Positions 1 through 8,871 of a DNA stretch of 56,277 nt are shown piece by piece (positions within the stretch are counted from its first letter, which is position 1; each line of letters begins with the position of its first letter). The stretch covers positions 1 through 56,277 of the forward strand of contig CANJIU010000059.1 of NCBI GenBank assembly GCA_947474365.1. The letters run 5' to 3'. The notes under the pieces are model-generated. The model saw only the letters and a program-made list of their open reading frames with translations. It did no database searches and was not told the origin of the DNA. The position numbers and the translations under genes were made by a program. The stretch comes from Opitutia bacterium (GTDB lineage: Bacteria; Verrucomicrobiota; Verrucomicrobiia; Opitutales; Opitutaceae).

Positions 1-399
1 CAAGTTCGACCGGCGTAACGAAAGCCGCGCGCGGAGCGCACGGCCCACCTTTTGGTTTCCATTCCGTCGAGGGAGAATCGATTCAACTGCATGGACACGG
101 CTTAGCTCTCGACTGCATGGTTGGCTGAGGTGGAGCGACGCCGTGGCCCCGCCTTCCTTGATGGGGACGGTCCGCCTGGGCATCGGCCTGGATTTTGATT
201 GGGAACGGCGTCGAAGGCGCCCCGTCCGGGGCGCGGATCCGTGTCAAGAGTCCGGAAAACCTGCCGGAGACATCACCCGGAGGCCACTGGGAGTTACTAC
301 GGCAGCACCGGGGAGTTACCCCGAATTCTCATTGCTCCATCATGGGTGAGTGATAGGTGGATCATTGGTGGATGAAAATCCCACCCCGACTCCATCCCC
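1..399. other. No gene recognised at left edge
   Basis: I see no credible coding region here. Short open frames exist but have the arginine-rich, low-complexity composition typical of chance frames in GC-rich DNA. A perfect 8-bp inverted repeat with a 2-base centre lies at 217-234. The sequence just before 400 should hold the promoter of the following gene, but I cannot assign -35/-10 boxes. Confidence 0.5.
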
Positions 400-1011
400 A
401 TGGCTTCCTTGTCGCCCAGCGCCTCTACTCATCTTCGCCATCTTCGCGGGCGGGTGGGCGACGTCATCTACAAGTGGTACGGCGACCGCGTGGTGATTAC
501 GAAGGTTCCGAAACTCTCCAAGAAAAAACCGTCGGCGAAAAAACGCGCCTCGTGCGATCACTTTGCGCTCGCTTCGAAGTACGCGGAACGGGCGCGCAAG
601 GATCCGGCGTTGTGGGCCGTCTATACGGCGGCGGCCAAACTGCGCCGCATTCCGCCGCGCGCCATGGCGATCGCCGACTTTCGCTCCCGGCCGAAGATCG
701 ATCAGCTGAGTTCGCATCTGTTTGAGCCGAAGCTCGCGGTGTCGGTGAGTGTCATCGAGGCGTTTCCGGGAAAGATCGTCGCGGTCAATGTCGCGTTGCG
801 CCAGGCGGAGGGCGCCCAGTTGTTCTCGGCCCCGGCCAAACGCAGCGGCAAGCGCTCGTGGGACGTTGAATTCGGCCCGGTCAAGCGGGGCGTGCCCGTG
901 GTCATCGAGGTAAAGGCGGCGGATCGGCTCGGCCAGACGGCGCAGGCGCGCTTCTCGATCCGGACCGGCGATCCTACGGCGGCGCGGTTGCCGGATCCCG
1001 CGCAACGCTGA
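400..1011 (+). CDS. Hypothetical protein, 203 aa
   Basis: The function is not recognised. The first 90 residues are basic and contain a GRVGDVIYKW stretch (about residues 17-26) followed by a Lys-rich run; this resembles the start of small uncharacterised proteins of Bacteroidota and Verrucomicrobiota, a resemblance from memory only. The C-terminal 100 residues look beta-rich. There is no signal peptide or membrane segment, so it is probably cytoplasmic. It converges on the minus-strand propeller gene and is not part of that operon. The amino-acid composition is balanced and the antisense frames are not, which supports it as the real gene. Confidence 0.6.
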   Translation: MASLSPSASTHLRHLRGRVGDVIYKWYGDRVVITKVPKLSKKKPSAKKRASCDHFALASKYAERARKDPALWAVYTAAAKLRRIPPRAMAIADFRSRPKIDQLSSHLFEPKLAVSVSVIEAFPGKIVAVNVALRQAEGAQLFSAPAKRSGKRSWDVEFGPVKRGVPVVIEVKAADRLGQTAQARFSIRTGDPTAARLPDPAQR

Positions 1012-1173
1012 TTCTCGGCCCGGGCGAAATCGCCGCCCGTCGCATCCTGAAACGCGTGCCCGCCTTTGGGCGCCCTCGCGTCACCCGCTGCACCGGCGCA
1101 CACGTTTCCGTTGCCGGCAATCAAAGCGGATTCAACCGCGAGACCCGCGGGACGGGAGTGCAGCGGCGGCAAA

Positions 1174-2778
1174 TCAGGGCGCGAGGCCAAACCCCTCGAT
1201 CGGAAACGCCGACACCTCGAGGTCCTCTTTGTTGGTCGCGTAAATCACCCACAGTTTTCCCCCGTGCTCAATCGCGTGAGAGTACTGGAAACTGTGCGCC
1301 CCCTTCGCTCCACCCTTGTGTCGCAGCGCCGGTGCGTTCTTCCGCAACGCCCGCGGTTCTGAAAATGTCCACCCGTCGCGACTGAACGTGATCGCCAGCG
1401 GATCGCGGACGTTGGCACCCGTCGCCTTGGGGTTGCTGATCAGATAATACCAGCCGTTGGAGAGCCGGCCCGCCATGTTCTTGCTCAACGCGTCGGGATA
1501 ATTGGTCTTCACCGGAATCGTCCACGTGCTCCCGGCGTCGAAGCTCACCGCATGATACAGCCGCCGCGTGTACCCCTGATCGCGGATGATCAGGTGCACG
1601 GCGCCCTCCGGATCGACGTAGGCGCTCGTCTCGCTCAGCCGGTAGTCGGGAAACGGACCGGGCACCCGGGTGACGTTCCAGCGGTCCGCGCCGGCCGGCG
1701 ACCACGCGGTGTAGAAATACGCCCGGCTGTCGCGCCACACGAAAAAATCGCGCTCCGCCACCCGCAGCGGCGGGAAATACACCACGCTGTTTTCCGCCAC
1801 GACACGGTCCTCGGTCCACGCCGTTCCGTTCCACACAAAACGCACCAGTCGCGCATGCGCCCACGGCCCGCCCGGCGGTGCGTTGCCCTGGTTCAGCGAA
1901 CCGAGAGCGAGCAACCGTCCGCCCTCGACGTACACGCCGCTCGCCATCCACCGCCAGGGTCCGCTTTCGCCGTCAGGATCGGGCGCGAGCACGCGCGCTT
2001 CGCTCCACGTCAGCCCGTCGACGCTCGTGGCGTAACGAATGATCTGGCTGCTGCTGTCCTCGTCGACGCGCCCCGACGACCACACCGCCCAGAACTTTCC
2101 GTCGTGATGCGCGATGAACGAATGCAGGTTGAACTGCCAGCCGCCCGGCTCCGCGCGGTAAACCATCGCCGTCGTGCCTTTCGCCTCCGGTAGATCCATC
2201 GGCGATGCCAGCAGCCGCGGATCGGCGAGCAGCCGCGCCGGATCGTGCCGCGATCCCTTCGGCAGTTCCGCCCACGGCGTGGACCGGCTCAACAGCGCCC
2301 GGCGCAACGGCGCCTCCAGCGCCGTTCCATCAAGCGCGACGGCTTCGACGCCTTCGGTCCGCAGGAAGTCGGCGGGCGGCGCACACCAGACCACGGAAAG
2401 GTTGCGTGCCTTCAGCCGGCGCACGACGGACTGCCACGCCGCCACGTCCGCGGTCGACGCCATTTGCCGGGCCGAGGGTCCGATTACGGCGGCGTGCCAC
2501 GTCCGCGCCGCAAGCCAGCCGTCGAGAGCCGCCTCCGTCACCGGCTGCGTCGGCCGGAAAAACGCCGCCTCATCCGTCCAGCGGGCCTGCATTTTTTGCG
2601 CGACCTCGGCCGTGAGCAAATCCCCCGCGAGCAGCACCGCCACGCGGTTGCGCGTCTCGGTGGCGTCACTCACGAGGCCCTTCGGTGCGCCGGACTGCGC
2701 CGCCGGCAGCGACGCGCAGGGCAGCCAGCCGCCGCTGACCAGAATCAGGACGCGGACCACATGTTTCCAGTTTATCAT
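1174..2778 (-). CDS. Secreted sialidase-like (BNR/Asp-box) beta-propeller protein
   Basis: Starting at the ATG at 2778 the product is 534 aa, beginning MINWKHVVRVL with a hydrophobic signal peptide cleaved near LPAAQS. An upstream extension of the frame is Arg/His-rich noise. The C-terminal 350 residues contain Asp-box-type motifs: a perfect one (SFDAGSTW) plus SVDGLTW and SRDGWTF, as in sialidase/BNR-fold six-bladed propellers. Such proteins bind or hydrolyse glycans outside the cytoplasm; true sialidase activity cannot be inferred. The N-terminal 170 residues have no repeats and may be a separate domain. Its ATG overlaps the symporter stop in an ATGA junction, so it is translationally coupled as the last gene of the operon. 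Confidence 0.75.
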   Translation of the reverse strand: MINWKHVVRVLILVSGGWLPCASLPAAQSGAPKGLVSDATETRNRVAVLLAGDLLTAEVAQKMQARWTDEAAFFRPTQPVTEAALDGWLAARTWHAAVIGPSARQMASTADVAAWQSVVRRLKARNLSVVWCAPPADFLRTEGVEAVALDGTALEAPLRRALLSRSTPWAELPKGSRHDPARLLADPRLLASPMDLPEAKGTTAMVYRAEPGGWQFNLHSFIAHHDGKFWAVWSSGRVDEDSSSQIIRYATSVDGLTWSEARVLAPDPDGESGPWRWMASGVYVEGGRLLALGSLNQGNAPPGGPWAHARLVRFVWNGTAWTEDRVVAENSVVYFPPLRVAERDFFVWRDSRAYFYTAWSPAGADRWNVTRVPGPFPDYRLSETSAYVDPEGAVHLIIRDQGYTRRLYHAVSFDAGSTWTIPVKTNYPDALSKNMAGRLSNGWYYLISNPKATGANVRDPLAITFSRDGWTFSEPRALRKNAPALRHKGGAKGAHSFQYSHAIEHGGKLWVIYATNKEDLEVSAFPIEGFGLAP

Positions 2779-4337
2779 AAATCTTCGCCACCCCGTCGTC
2801 GCGTCCACACGGTCAGATCGGCCAGGTCGCGCGGCTTCACCGGCAACACCGTGGCCGCAAACGCGCACGTCGCAAACATCACGACGTTGCCGAGGATCGA
2901 CGTGTAGTAGGAGCTGAAAACCCGCGGCACCACGCCGGCCTGCGCGAGCGTGGAATAGAGCGTGAACGCCACCGTGGCGCCGATGCCCACCAGGACGCTG
3001 CGCGCATCCCCGGCACGCGTCAGGATGCCGAAAAGAAACGCGCCCGAGATCCCGCCGCCGACCAGGGCCAGCAGGATGATCGACATCTCCATGATCGTCG
3101 CTGCGCTGGAGCGGTGGAGCAGCCACGCCCCGCCGGCCATCGCAACCGCCAGCGCAAGCGACGCCCGGCGGCTCGCGCGCAGATAGTGCGCATCATCACG
3201 ATCCCGCGCGAAGTAGAGCCGGTAGATGTCGTTCACCCACACCATGCCGGACGAATTGATGCTGCCGCTCAACGACCCCATCGCCGCCGCGAGCGCCGCC
3301 GACACCACGAGTCCGGCCAGGCCGGGCGGCAGCACCGTCACGATGAAATGCGGCAGGATGTCCTCGGCCTTGCGCGTGCCCCCGAGCACCGCCGTCGCGA
3401 CCTCCGAGGGGAAATGCTGGAAATACACCCACAGGCAGGTGCCGAGAAACATGAACGTCGTCCAGATCGGCAGCGCCCCGAGGCCGAGCACAATCATCGA
3501 CTTTCGCGCCTCGCGGGCCGACTTCGCCGAACACCAGCGTTGCACCGTGTCCTGGTCGAGCTGGCCGGCGATGTACTGCGCCACGCCCACCAGCACGAGC
3601 ATCAGTGCCGTTTTCTCCGTCAGCGAGACGCCCGCCGCCACCGGCTCCAGCAATCCGGTCCGCGGGTTCAGATCCTGGAACGAGATCTTCCCGGCCGCCA
3701 ACGCCTCGGCCAGCACCTGCCCAAGTCCGCCCGGCAGGGCGTGTGCGATCACCGCGATGCAGGCCAGAGCTCCCGTCAGCAACACGATCGTCTGCATCAC
3801 GTCCGTCCACACCACCGCTTCGAAGCCGCCCTTCACGGTGTAGAGCGCCGTGATGCCCGCCGCCCCGACAATGCACAGCGGCGTCGACAGGCCGCTCAGC
3901 GACGCCAGCAGCACGGACAGCAGATACGTGATCGTCGCCGTGCGCACCAGTTGGGCGAACAGATACACGACCGCCGCATACACCGCCACCGACGGCCCGA
4001 AGCGCAGCGACAGGTAGTGGTATGCCGAGCGGATGCGGCCGCTGCGGAAAAACGGGATGAACACGAGGCCGGCCAGCGTGACCACGAACGGAAACGCCAG
4101 GTTGGGCAGCAGCCGCACCCAGGCAGTTTTGAAACTGTCCGCCGGATACGCGATGAACGTCACCGAGCTGATGGTGGAGCCGATGAAGCTGAGTCCGACG
4201 GCCCAGCCCGGGAAATTCCGCGCTCCGAGGAAGTAACGTTCCGTCGTTCCCTGCCGGCGCGAAAACCGCCACCCGAGTCCGAGCACCGCGGCGAAATAGA
4301 GGACGACCACGACGGCGTCGATCGGATGCAGATTCAC
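2775..4337 (-). CDS. Sodium:solute symporter (SSS family)
   Basis: This is a 520-aa polytopic inner-membrane protein with about 13 hydrophobic segments. The family pattern is clear: an N-terminal segment (DAVVVVLYFAAVLGLGW) followed by YFLGARNFPGWAVGLSFIGS, with later GGFEAVVWTDVMQ and QLDQDTVQRW motifs, all typical of SSS transporters such as those for sialic acid, sugars or carboxylates. It probably imports the monomer released by the locus using the sodium gradient. I chose the GTG at 4337, 25 bp after the oxidoreductase stop, because residues upstream of it are Arg-rich and overlap that gene; no strong ribosome site is visible. Its stop overlaps the start of the propeller gene. Confidence 0.85.
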   Translation of the reverse strand: MNLHPIDAVVVVLYFAAVLGLGWRFSRRQGTTERYFLGARNFPGWAVGLSFIGSTISSVTFIAYPADSFKTAWVRLLPNLAFPFVVTLAGLVFIPFFRSGRIRSAYHYLSLRFGPSVAVYAAVVYLFAQLVRTATITYLLSVLLASLSGLSTPLCIVGAAGITALYTVKGGFEAVVWTDVMQTIVLLTGALACIAVIAHALPGGLGQVLAEALAAGKISFQDLNPRTGLLEPVAAGVSLTEKTALMLVLVGVAQYIAGQLDQDTVQRWCSAKSAREARKSMIVLGLGALPIWTTFMFLGTCLWVYFQHFPSEVATAVLGGTRKAEDILPHFIVTVLPPGLAGLVVSAALAAAMGSLSGSINSSGMVWVNDIYRLYFARDRDDAHYLRASRRASLALAVAMAGGAWLLHRSSAATIMEMSIILLALVGGGISGAFLFGILTRAGDARSVLVGIGATVAFTLYSTLAQAGVVPRVFSSYYTSILGNVVMFATCAFAATVLPVKPRDLADLTVWTRRRGGEDL

Positions 4338-4362
4338 AGCGGGGCGCGGAGCGATGCGTCGA

Positions 4363-5763
4363 TTACGAGACGCCGGCCGGCGTGTGATCGAACACCGGAT
4401 CCGGCCGGTCCCACAACGGACCATGGTCCGGTCCCGCGGCCATGTAACCGATCTGGCCGCGCACCCATTCGCCGGGAATCGCCGTCACGTCGGCGCCGCG
4501 CCGCACTGCCTCGGCCGCCGCGATGCCAGCCGCTTCGCCGATTCCGTGCATCGTCGCCATCACGCGCACGGCGGCCGCCGCCTCGTGCGTGGCCGCCAGG
4601 GCCCGGCACGCCACCAGCAGATTCGGGCACTCGGGCGAGATTAGGCTGCGAAACGGCGCCTCATACCAATCGCCCGGCGGCGGCCCGAAATTCGGCTTCA
4701 CCGCCCCACGGCCGTTGGCCTGCTGGTGCACGTCCTGCGCGCCGGTGGGGTTGTGGATGTCGATGAAGTAACACGAGCGGGTGACACCGTCGGGAAATTT
4801 CCGCGCCGCCACGATGTCAGCCATCGTCATCGTATAGGCGCCATGGATGTGCCGCGTCTCGCGCACGCCCACCTGCGTCGCCACTTTTTCAATATACGCC
4901 TTCCGAAAATACGGCACCGCGCGCACCAGCCACTCGCCGATGAGATACGCCTGGCGCCGACCCTCCATTTCCGCCGTCGAGAGGTCTTCCGCGGAAAGGC
5001 CCGAAACGCGGTTGATTCGCGTCATGTTGAAATGCAGCACGCCCGGGCGCGGATAGTCGTAGAAGTGGACGAAGTTCCGGTACGGGTAGTGCAGCTCGCC
5101 CGCGGCGATCGCACGCTGGAAATACGGCTCCACCAGTGCCCGGGCCTTCCGCATCGTGCCGGCGGCAATCATCTCCGCCTTGTCGACGTTCGCCATCCGG
5201 AAGCTCACAGTCATCGCCTGCGTCAGCCCGTCCTCCGCCCGGCCGACGTCGAACGCGCAGCCTGCCTGGGCCGTCAGATCCGCGTCGCCCGAGCAGTCGA
5301 TGAAGTTCGCCGCCGCAAACCGCTCCACGCCGCCCTTCGAGAGCACGCGCAGCGCGGTGATTCGCGCGCCGTTCTTTTCCACTCCGCAGAGAAAGCTGTG
5401 ATACCGCACCGTCACACCCGCCGCGAGCAGCGCGGCATCGTAGACGGACTTGAGCAATTCCTCGTCGAACGCCGAGGGCGACAGCGCGGAGCCGAAGCCG
5501 CCGCGGCGGTGCAGTTCCTGCGCGACTTCGCCGAAGACTCCGCCGATGAGCGAGCCGCGCCGTCCGGTCGCGGGATCGCGGTATTCGTGGCCCGCCCACG
5601 GGTTCACGAGCGCCGCGGTCGCCATGCCGCCGCAGAAACCGTAGCGCTCGATCAGCAGCGTGCGCGCGCCGCCGCGCGCGGCGGCCAGCGCCGCCGCGAC
5701 GCCCGAGGGGCCGCCGCCGCAGACGATCACGTCGAAGGCTGAGGTTGCGGATGACATCGACAT
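4363..5763 (-). CDS. FAD-dependent oxidoreductase (FAD_oxidored type)
   Basis: The product is 466 aa. A dinucleotide-binding motif (VCGGGPSGVAAALAAARGG, about residues 13-31) and a following acidic end of beta-2 (LLIERYGFCGG) identify a Rossmann FAD site. The GFCGGMAT stretch is characteristic of the FAD-dependent oxidoreductases common in Verrucomicrobiota and Planctomycetota sugar loci. There is no signal peptide; it is cytoplasmic. The substrate is unknown, but its place between the receptor and the symporter suggests it oxidises the imported compound. Two ATGs lie close together (5763 and 5757); I chose the first, 8 bp after the receptor stop. Confidence 0.8.
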   Translation of the reverse strand: MSMSSATSAFDVIVCGGGPSGVAAALAAARGGARTLLIERYGFCGGMATAALVNPWAGHEYRDPATGRRGSLIGGVFGEVAQELHRRGGFGSALSPSAFDEELLKSVYDAALLAAGVTVRYHSFLCGVEKNGARITALRVLSKGGVERFAAANFIDCSGDADLTAQAGCAFDVGRAEDGLTQAMTVSFRMANVDKAEMIAAGTMRKARALVEPYFQRAIAAGELHYPYRNFVHFYDYPRPGVLHFNMTRINRVSGLSAEDLSTAEMEGRRQAYLIGEWLVRAVPYFRKAYIEKVATQVGVRETRHIHGAYTMTMADIVAARKFPDGVTRSCYFIDIHNPTGAQDVHQQANGRGAVKPNFGPPPGDWYEAPFRSLISPECPNLLVACRALAATHEAAAAVRVMATMHGIGEAAGIAAAEAVRRGADVTAIPGEWVRGQIGYMAAGPDHGPLWDRPDPVFDHTPAGVS

Positions 5764-5771
5764 ATCGACGA

Positions 5772-8735
5772 TCAAAACCGCCCGCTCACACCGATGTTGA
5801 GCCGCATGCCGTAAACTTCCGCCATGGTGACCCGGCTTTTGTCATGATTCGAGTACCAGGACTCCCATTGGTTGAAGGCGTTCACGACATCGAAAAAGAC
5901 CGTGGCCCACCGCGCCGCCTTGTATTGCACGTTGAAGTCCCACGTCTCCACGCCCGAGGTGCGGACCCGTTGGTCGGGATTGGCGGCATACGATTGCAGA
6001 TAGCCCGCCTTGAAGTTGTACGACACGCGCGCCTCCAGTCGCTGGTAGCTGCCGGAGAGACCGAGGTTCGCACTCTTCGGCACAAAGCGGACGAGCTCCT
6101 CCGCTCCCGAGGCGTAGGAGCCGCTGGTCTTGATCTGCGTGTAGTTGGCGTTCAGGGCGAGCGTGTTGAAGGGTTTGGGCAGCTCGACGAACTGGTGCAT
6201 GAAATTCAATTCAAACCCTTTCACGCTCGCGTTGCCCGAGTTGGTCGTCGTGTTCAGATCGAAGCCCTCGTACTGCCCGTTGAAGCCGTTGTTCGCCCCG
6301 CGCCCGATCACGTCGGTCTGCCGCGCCAGAAAATCGCTGATGCGCTTGTCAAAATAACCCGCCGACACGACCCCGGCCGCCTTGCTGTAATACTCGGCCG
6401 AAGCGTCGTAATTCCGGCTGTACTGCGGCTTCAGTTTGGGCGTGGTCTGCTGCACCGTGCCGAGTCCGGTCGTCTGGTTGTAGGTGACCACCGTCGCGGG
6501 ATAGATATCCTGAAAGCCCGCGCGCCCCTCACTCGTCGAGTAGCTCGTGCGGAGGACGAGATTGCGCACCGGTTCGTAGCGCGCGTGCAGGCTCGGGAAG
6601 TAGTTGCGGTACTCACCCGTCGCGCTCAGGCGCGTTACCGTCGGATTCCGCGGATCACGGTTCTGCCCGGTCGTATCCACGTTGGACTGCTCGCCACGCA
6701 CGCCGCCGACCAGCCGCAGCCCGCCGAGCTGGGCCGTGCCCATGACGTACGCCGCCGAGACGTTTTCCGTCAGTTCGCTGAATTGCGGTCCCTGGGATAC
6801 GGTCGTGCCGCTCTCCCGGAACCACGTGGGATGATCGAGGAAAAACTTCATGAACGCGGGATAGTCGAGCGTGTCGCGTCGCGGGTACCGGTTGTTCATC
6901 ACGCCGTAGCCGGGCCCCGGAACGACGAACTGGGCGAGGTTGTCGTCGTTCACACCGGTGGCCGGGTTGCGGCCCGCCACACCGTCGGCGCCGACGTAAT
7001 TCCACGTCGGCGAATACGGTGCCTGGGTGCGGTATTCCCGCTGCCAGTTGAACCCGGACTTGAATTTGAAGGTCGCCGCGGTGCTCACGAATTTTTTCTC
7101 GTAGTCCGCCCGGAGGGCGGTGATGGCGTCGTGATTCGCATTGGCGCTCAGGGTGCGCGTGGCCGTAAACGCGGTGAAGTCCGTGCCGGCGGCGAGGTTC
7201 GGCCCGTAGGTCTGCCGATAGTCGGGCCGGTAGAGGTCGGCCCTCGAATCCATCGCGACGCCCACTCCGCCCAGCGTGCGCGAGGCGTTCAGCGTTTGAA
7301 ACGCGGTATCAAAATTAGACGGGCTCACCGAGCCCCGCAGGACCAGCTTCTGCTCCCCCGCCCAGTGAATATCCGCGCCCGCGTCGTATTTGTAGGTGCG
7401 GGAATGACGCGCCCCGGCTCCGCCGATGTCGGCGTACGTCGCATGCAGCAATTCGGTGAACTGACCGGAATAGCCGGGCGCGATCCCGGCGGTCTGGTTG
7501 GTGGCGTCGCGGGGCTGGGTGCCGGCTTCGATCTGCGCCCGGCTCACCCGGCTGTAGTCGGCCACCCGGTTCACCGCGGTGATGTTCCAGTCGTTCCGAA
7601 TGTACTTGAAGGAATAGTACGTGTAATTGACACCCGTCATCAGTTCGACGCTGTCGTTGAGGCGGAAGTTGAACTTCACGCTGGTGGCCGCCCGCGTCCG
7701 GTAGTTCCAATCGTCGAGCGTGCGCGCTTGCGACGTGAAGTTGTCCGGCTGGTTGCGCGTCATCTGCAGCCGATCCCGGCCATTGACGGTGTCGTTGTAG
7801 CTGCCGGAAACGGCCACACCGATCTGCTCACCGCGACCCAGCTTCGTCAGATAGGTGAACGAGGCCGCGGGCTTCCACTCCCGTTGGTCCTTGCGGTACG
7901 TGTTGAAATTGCCCCCGAGGCGGTAGTTGAGCTGAGAGCCCTTGATGTCCAGGGCGGACTTTGTGATCAGGTTCACGGTGCCGCCAATCGAATCGGCCGG
8001 GAGGTCCGGGGTCAGCGCCTTGATCACCTCGACCTCCTTGATGAAGTCGGACGGAACCTGATCGATGGGCACCGCTCGTTCACCCTGGGTCCCGGCGGCC
8101 TGGTAGATTGTTGATGATGCCGACGCGGAGCGCGTGCCGTCGACGGAAACCGAGTTCGCCTCGGGCGGGAGACCGCGCACGCTGATGCCAACGACGTCGC
8201 CCACTTCCTGGATGCCCGCGATGCCGGGCAGGCGCTGCAAAAAGTTGCCGATGTTGCCGTCGGCAACGTTCCCAAACGCATCCATGGCGACGACGTTCTT
8301 GATCGCGTCCGCGTTGCGCTGCTCGGTGATTGAGGCGGCGTTGCCCTCACGCAGTCCCGCGACGACGAAGGGTTCGAGATTGTAGACGTCTGCGGTGAGC
8401 GCGACGGGGAGATTGGCCACGCTCCCGTCGGGCACGTCGAGGGGCAGGGTTCGCTCGTCGAGACCGGTGTAGTGGACGCGGATCGTGTACTTTCCGGCCG
8501 GCAGCGCCGGGAAGGAAAAGCTCCCATCCCGCGCGGTGAGCGTGGACGCCGTCCGCTCCACCACCGTGACCTCGGCACCTTCAAGATACTGGCCGGTGTT
8601 GGCGTTGCGGACATTGCCCTTGATCGTTCCGTCGGCCCGCAACCCGCCGGCAGAGGCGAGGGCGAGGAAGACGGTGGCCAGGCCAACGGAAACCGGCCGG
8701 AGGCGGCGGCAGAGCGGAGGGGTCGGGTGAGACAT
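5772..8735 (-). CDS. TonB-dependent outer-membrane receptor
   Basis: The product is 987 aa. Residues 1-35 form a signal peptide. A carboxypeptidase-regulatory-like beta-sandwich follows (TIKGNVRNANTGQYLEGAEV, about 37-115), then a plug domain with RLPGIAGIQEVGDVVGISVRG-type sequence and the DSIGGTVNLITKSA motif, then a large beta-barrel ending in phenylalanine as expected for BAM-assembled proteins. It should bind and import an oligosaccharide or similar ligand using TonB energy. It is the first gene of the minus-strand operon and is divergent from a LacI-type regulator, its likely repressor. No STN domain is present, so it is not a signalling receptor. Confidence 0.9.
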   Translation of the reverse strand: MSHPTPPLCRRLRPVSVGLATVFLALASAGGLRADGTIKGNVRNANTGQYLEGAEVTVVERTASTLTARDGSFSFPALPAGKYTIRVHYTGLDERTLPLDVPDGSVANLPVALTADVYNLEPFVVAGLREGNAASITEQRNADAIKNVVAMDAFGNVADGNIGNFLQRLPGIAGIQEVGDVVGISVRGLPPEANSVSVDGTRSASASSTIYQAAGTQGERAVPIDQVPSDFIKEVEVIKALTPDLPADSIGGTVNLITKSALDIKGSQLNYRLGGNFNTYRKDQREWKPAASFTYLTKLGRGEQIGVAVSGSYNDTVNGRDRLQMTRNQPDNFTSQARTLDDWNYRTRAATSVKFNFRLNDSVELMTGVNYTYYSFKYIRNDWNITAVNRVADYSRVSRAQIEAGTQPRDATNQTAGIAPGYSGQFTELLHATYADIGGAGARHSRTYKYDAGADIHWAGEQKLVLRGSVSPSNFDTAFQTLNASRTLGGVGVAMDSRADLYRPDYRQTYGPNLAAGTDFTAFTATRTLSANANHDAITALRADYEKKFVSTAATFKFKSGFNWQREYRTQAPYSPTWNYVGADGVAGRNPATGVNDDNLAQFVVPGPGYGVMNNRYPRRDTLDYPAFMKFFLDHPTWFRESGTTVSQGPQFSELTENVSAAYVMGTAQLGGLRLVGGVRGEQSNVDTTGQNRDPRNPTVTRLSATGEYRNYFPSLHARYEPVRNLVLRTSYSTSEGRAGFQDIYPATVVTYNQTTGLGTVQQTTPKLKPQYSRNYDASAEYYSKAAGVVSAGYFDKRISDFLARQTDVIGRGANNGFNGQYEGFDLNTTTNSGNASVKGFELNFMHQFVELPKPFNTLALNANYTQIKTSGSYASGAEELVRFVPKSANLGLSGSYQRLEARVSYNFKAGYLQSYAANPDQRVRTSGVETWDFNVQYKAARWATVFFDVVNAFNQWESWYSNHDKSRVTMAEVYGMRLNIGVSGRF

Positions 8736-8802
8736 ACGCGGGAGGGGGTTGAAGCGCGGCCGGCTGGAAGATGCACCGGTCGCCTCCGATCAGAGGAGCG
8801 GC

Positions 8803-8820
8803 GGCGTTTTCGTAAACGCC
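8803..8820. promoter_or_regulatory. Putative LacI-type operator palindrome
   Basis: GGCGTTTTCGTAAACGCC is a perfect 7-bp inverted repeat with a 4-base centre. It lies in the 136-bp gap between the receptor operon and the divergent LacI-type gene. Its length and AAACGCC arms fit operators bound by LacI-family dimers. The assignment rests on symmetry and position only. Confidence 0.5.
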
Positions 8821-8826
8821 CCCGTC

Positions 8827-8842
8827 ACTTTCTCTGGAAAGT
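8827..8842. promoter_or_regulatory. Second palindrome in the receptor/lacI-type intergenic gap
   Basis: ACTTTCTCTGGAAAGT is a perfect 6-bp inverted repeat around a 4-base centre, 6 bp after the first palindrome. It may be a second regulator site or part of a promoter. The half-sites differ from the first palindrome, so the same protein need not bind both. Confidence 0.35.
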
Positions 8843-8871
8843 AGACTTGGCCGCGGGCCGGGGGTGCGCCC

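Noticed and set aside
1174..3126. Full 650-codon frame for the propeller gene
   Set aside because: The first 116 codons overlap the symporter gene and are Arg/Gly/His noise; the ATG at 2778 begins a proper signal peptide.
5745..8114. Plus-strand open frame of 789 codons
   Set aside because: It is a mirror of the TonB receptor gene on the opposite strand, with His/Arg/Val-rich composition and no recognisable motif.
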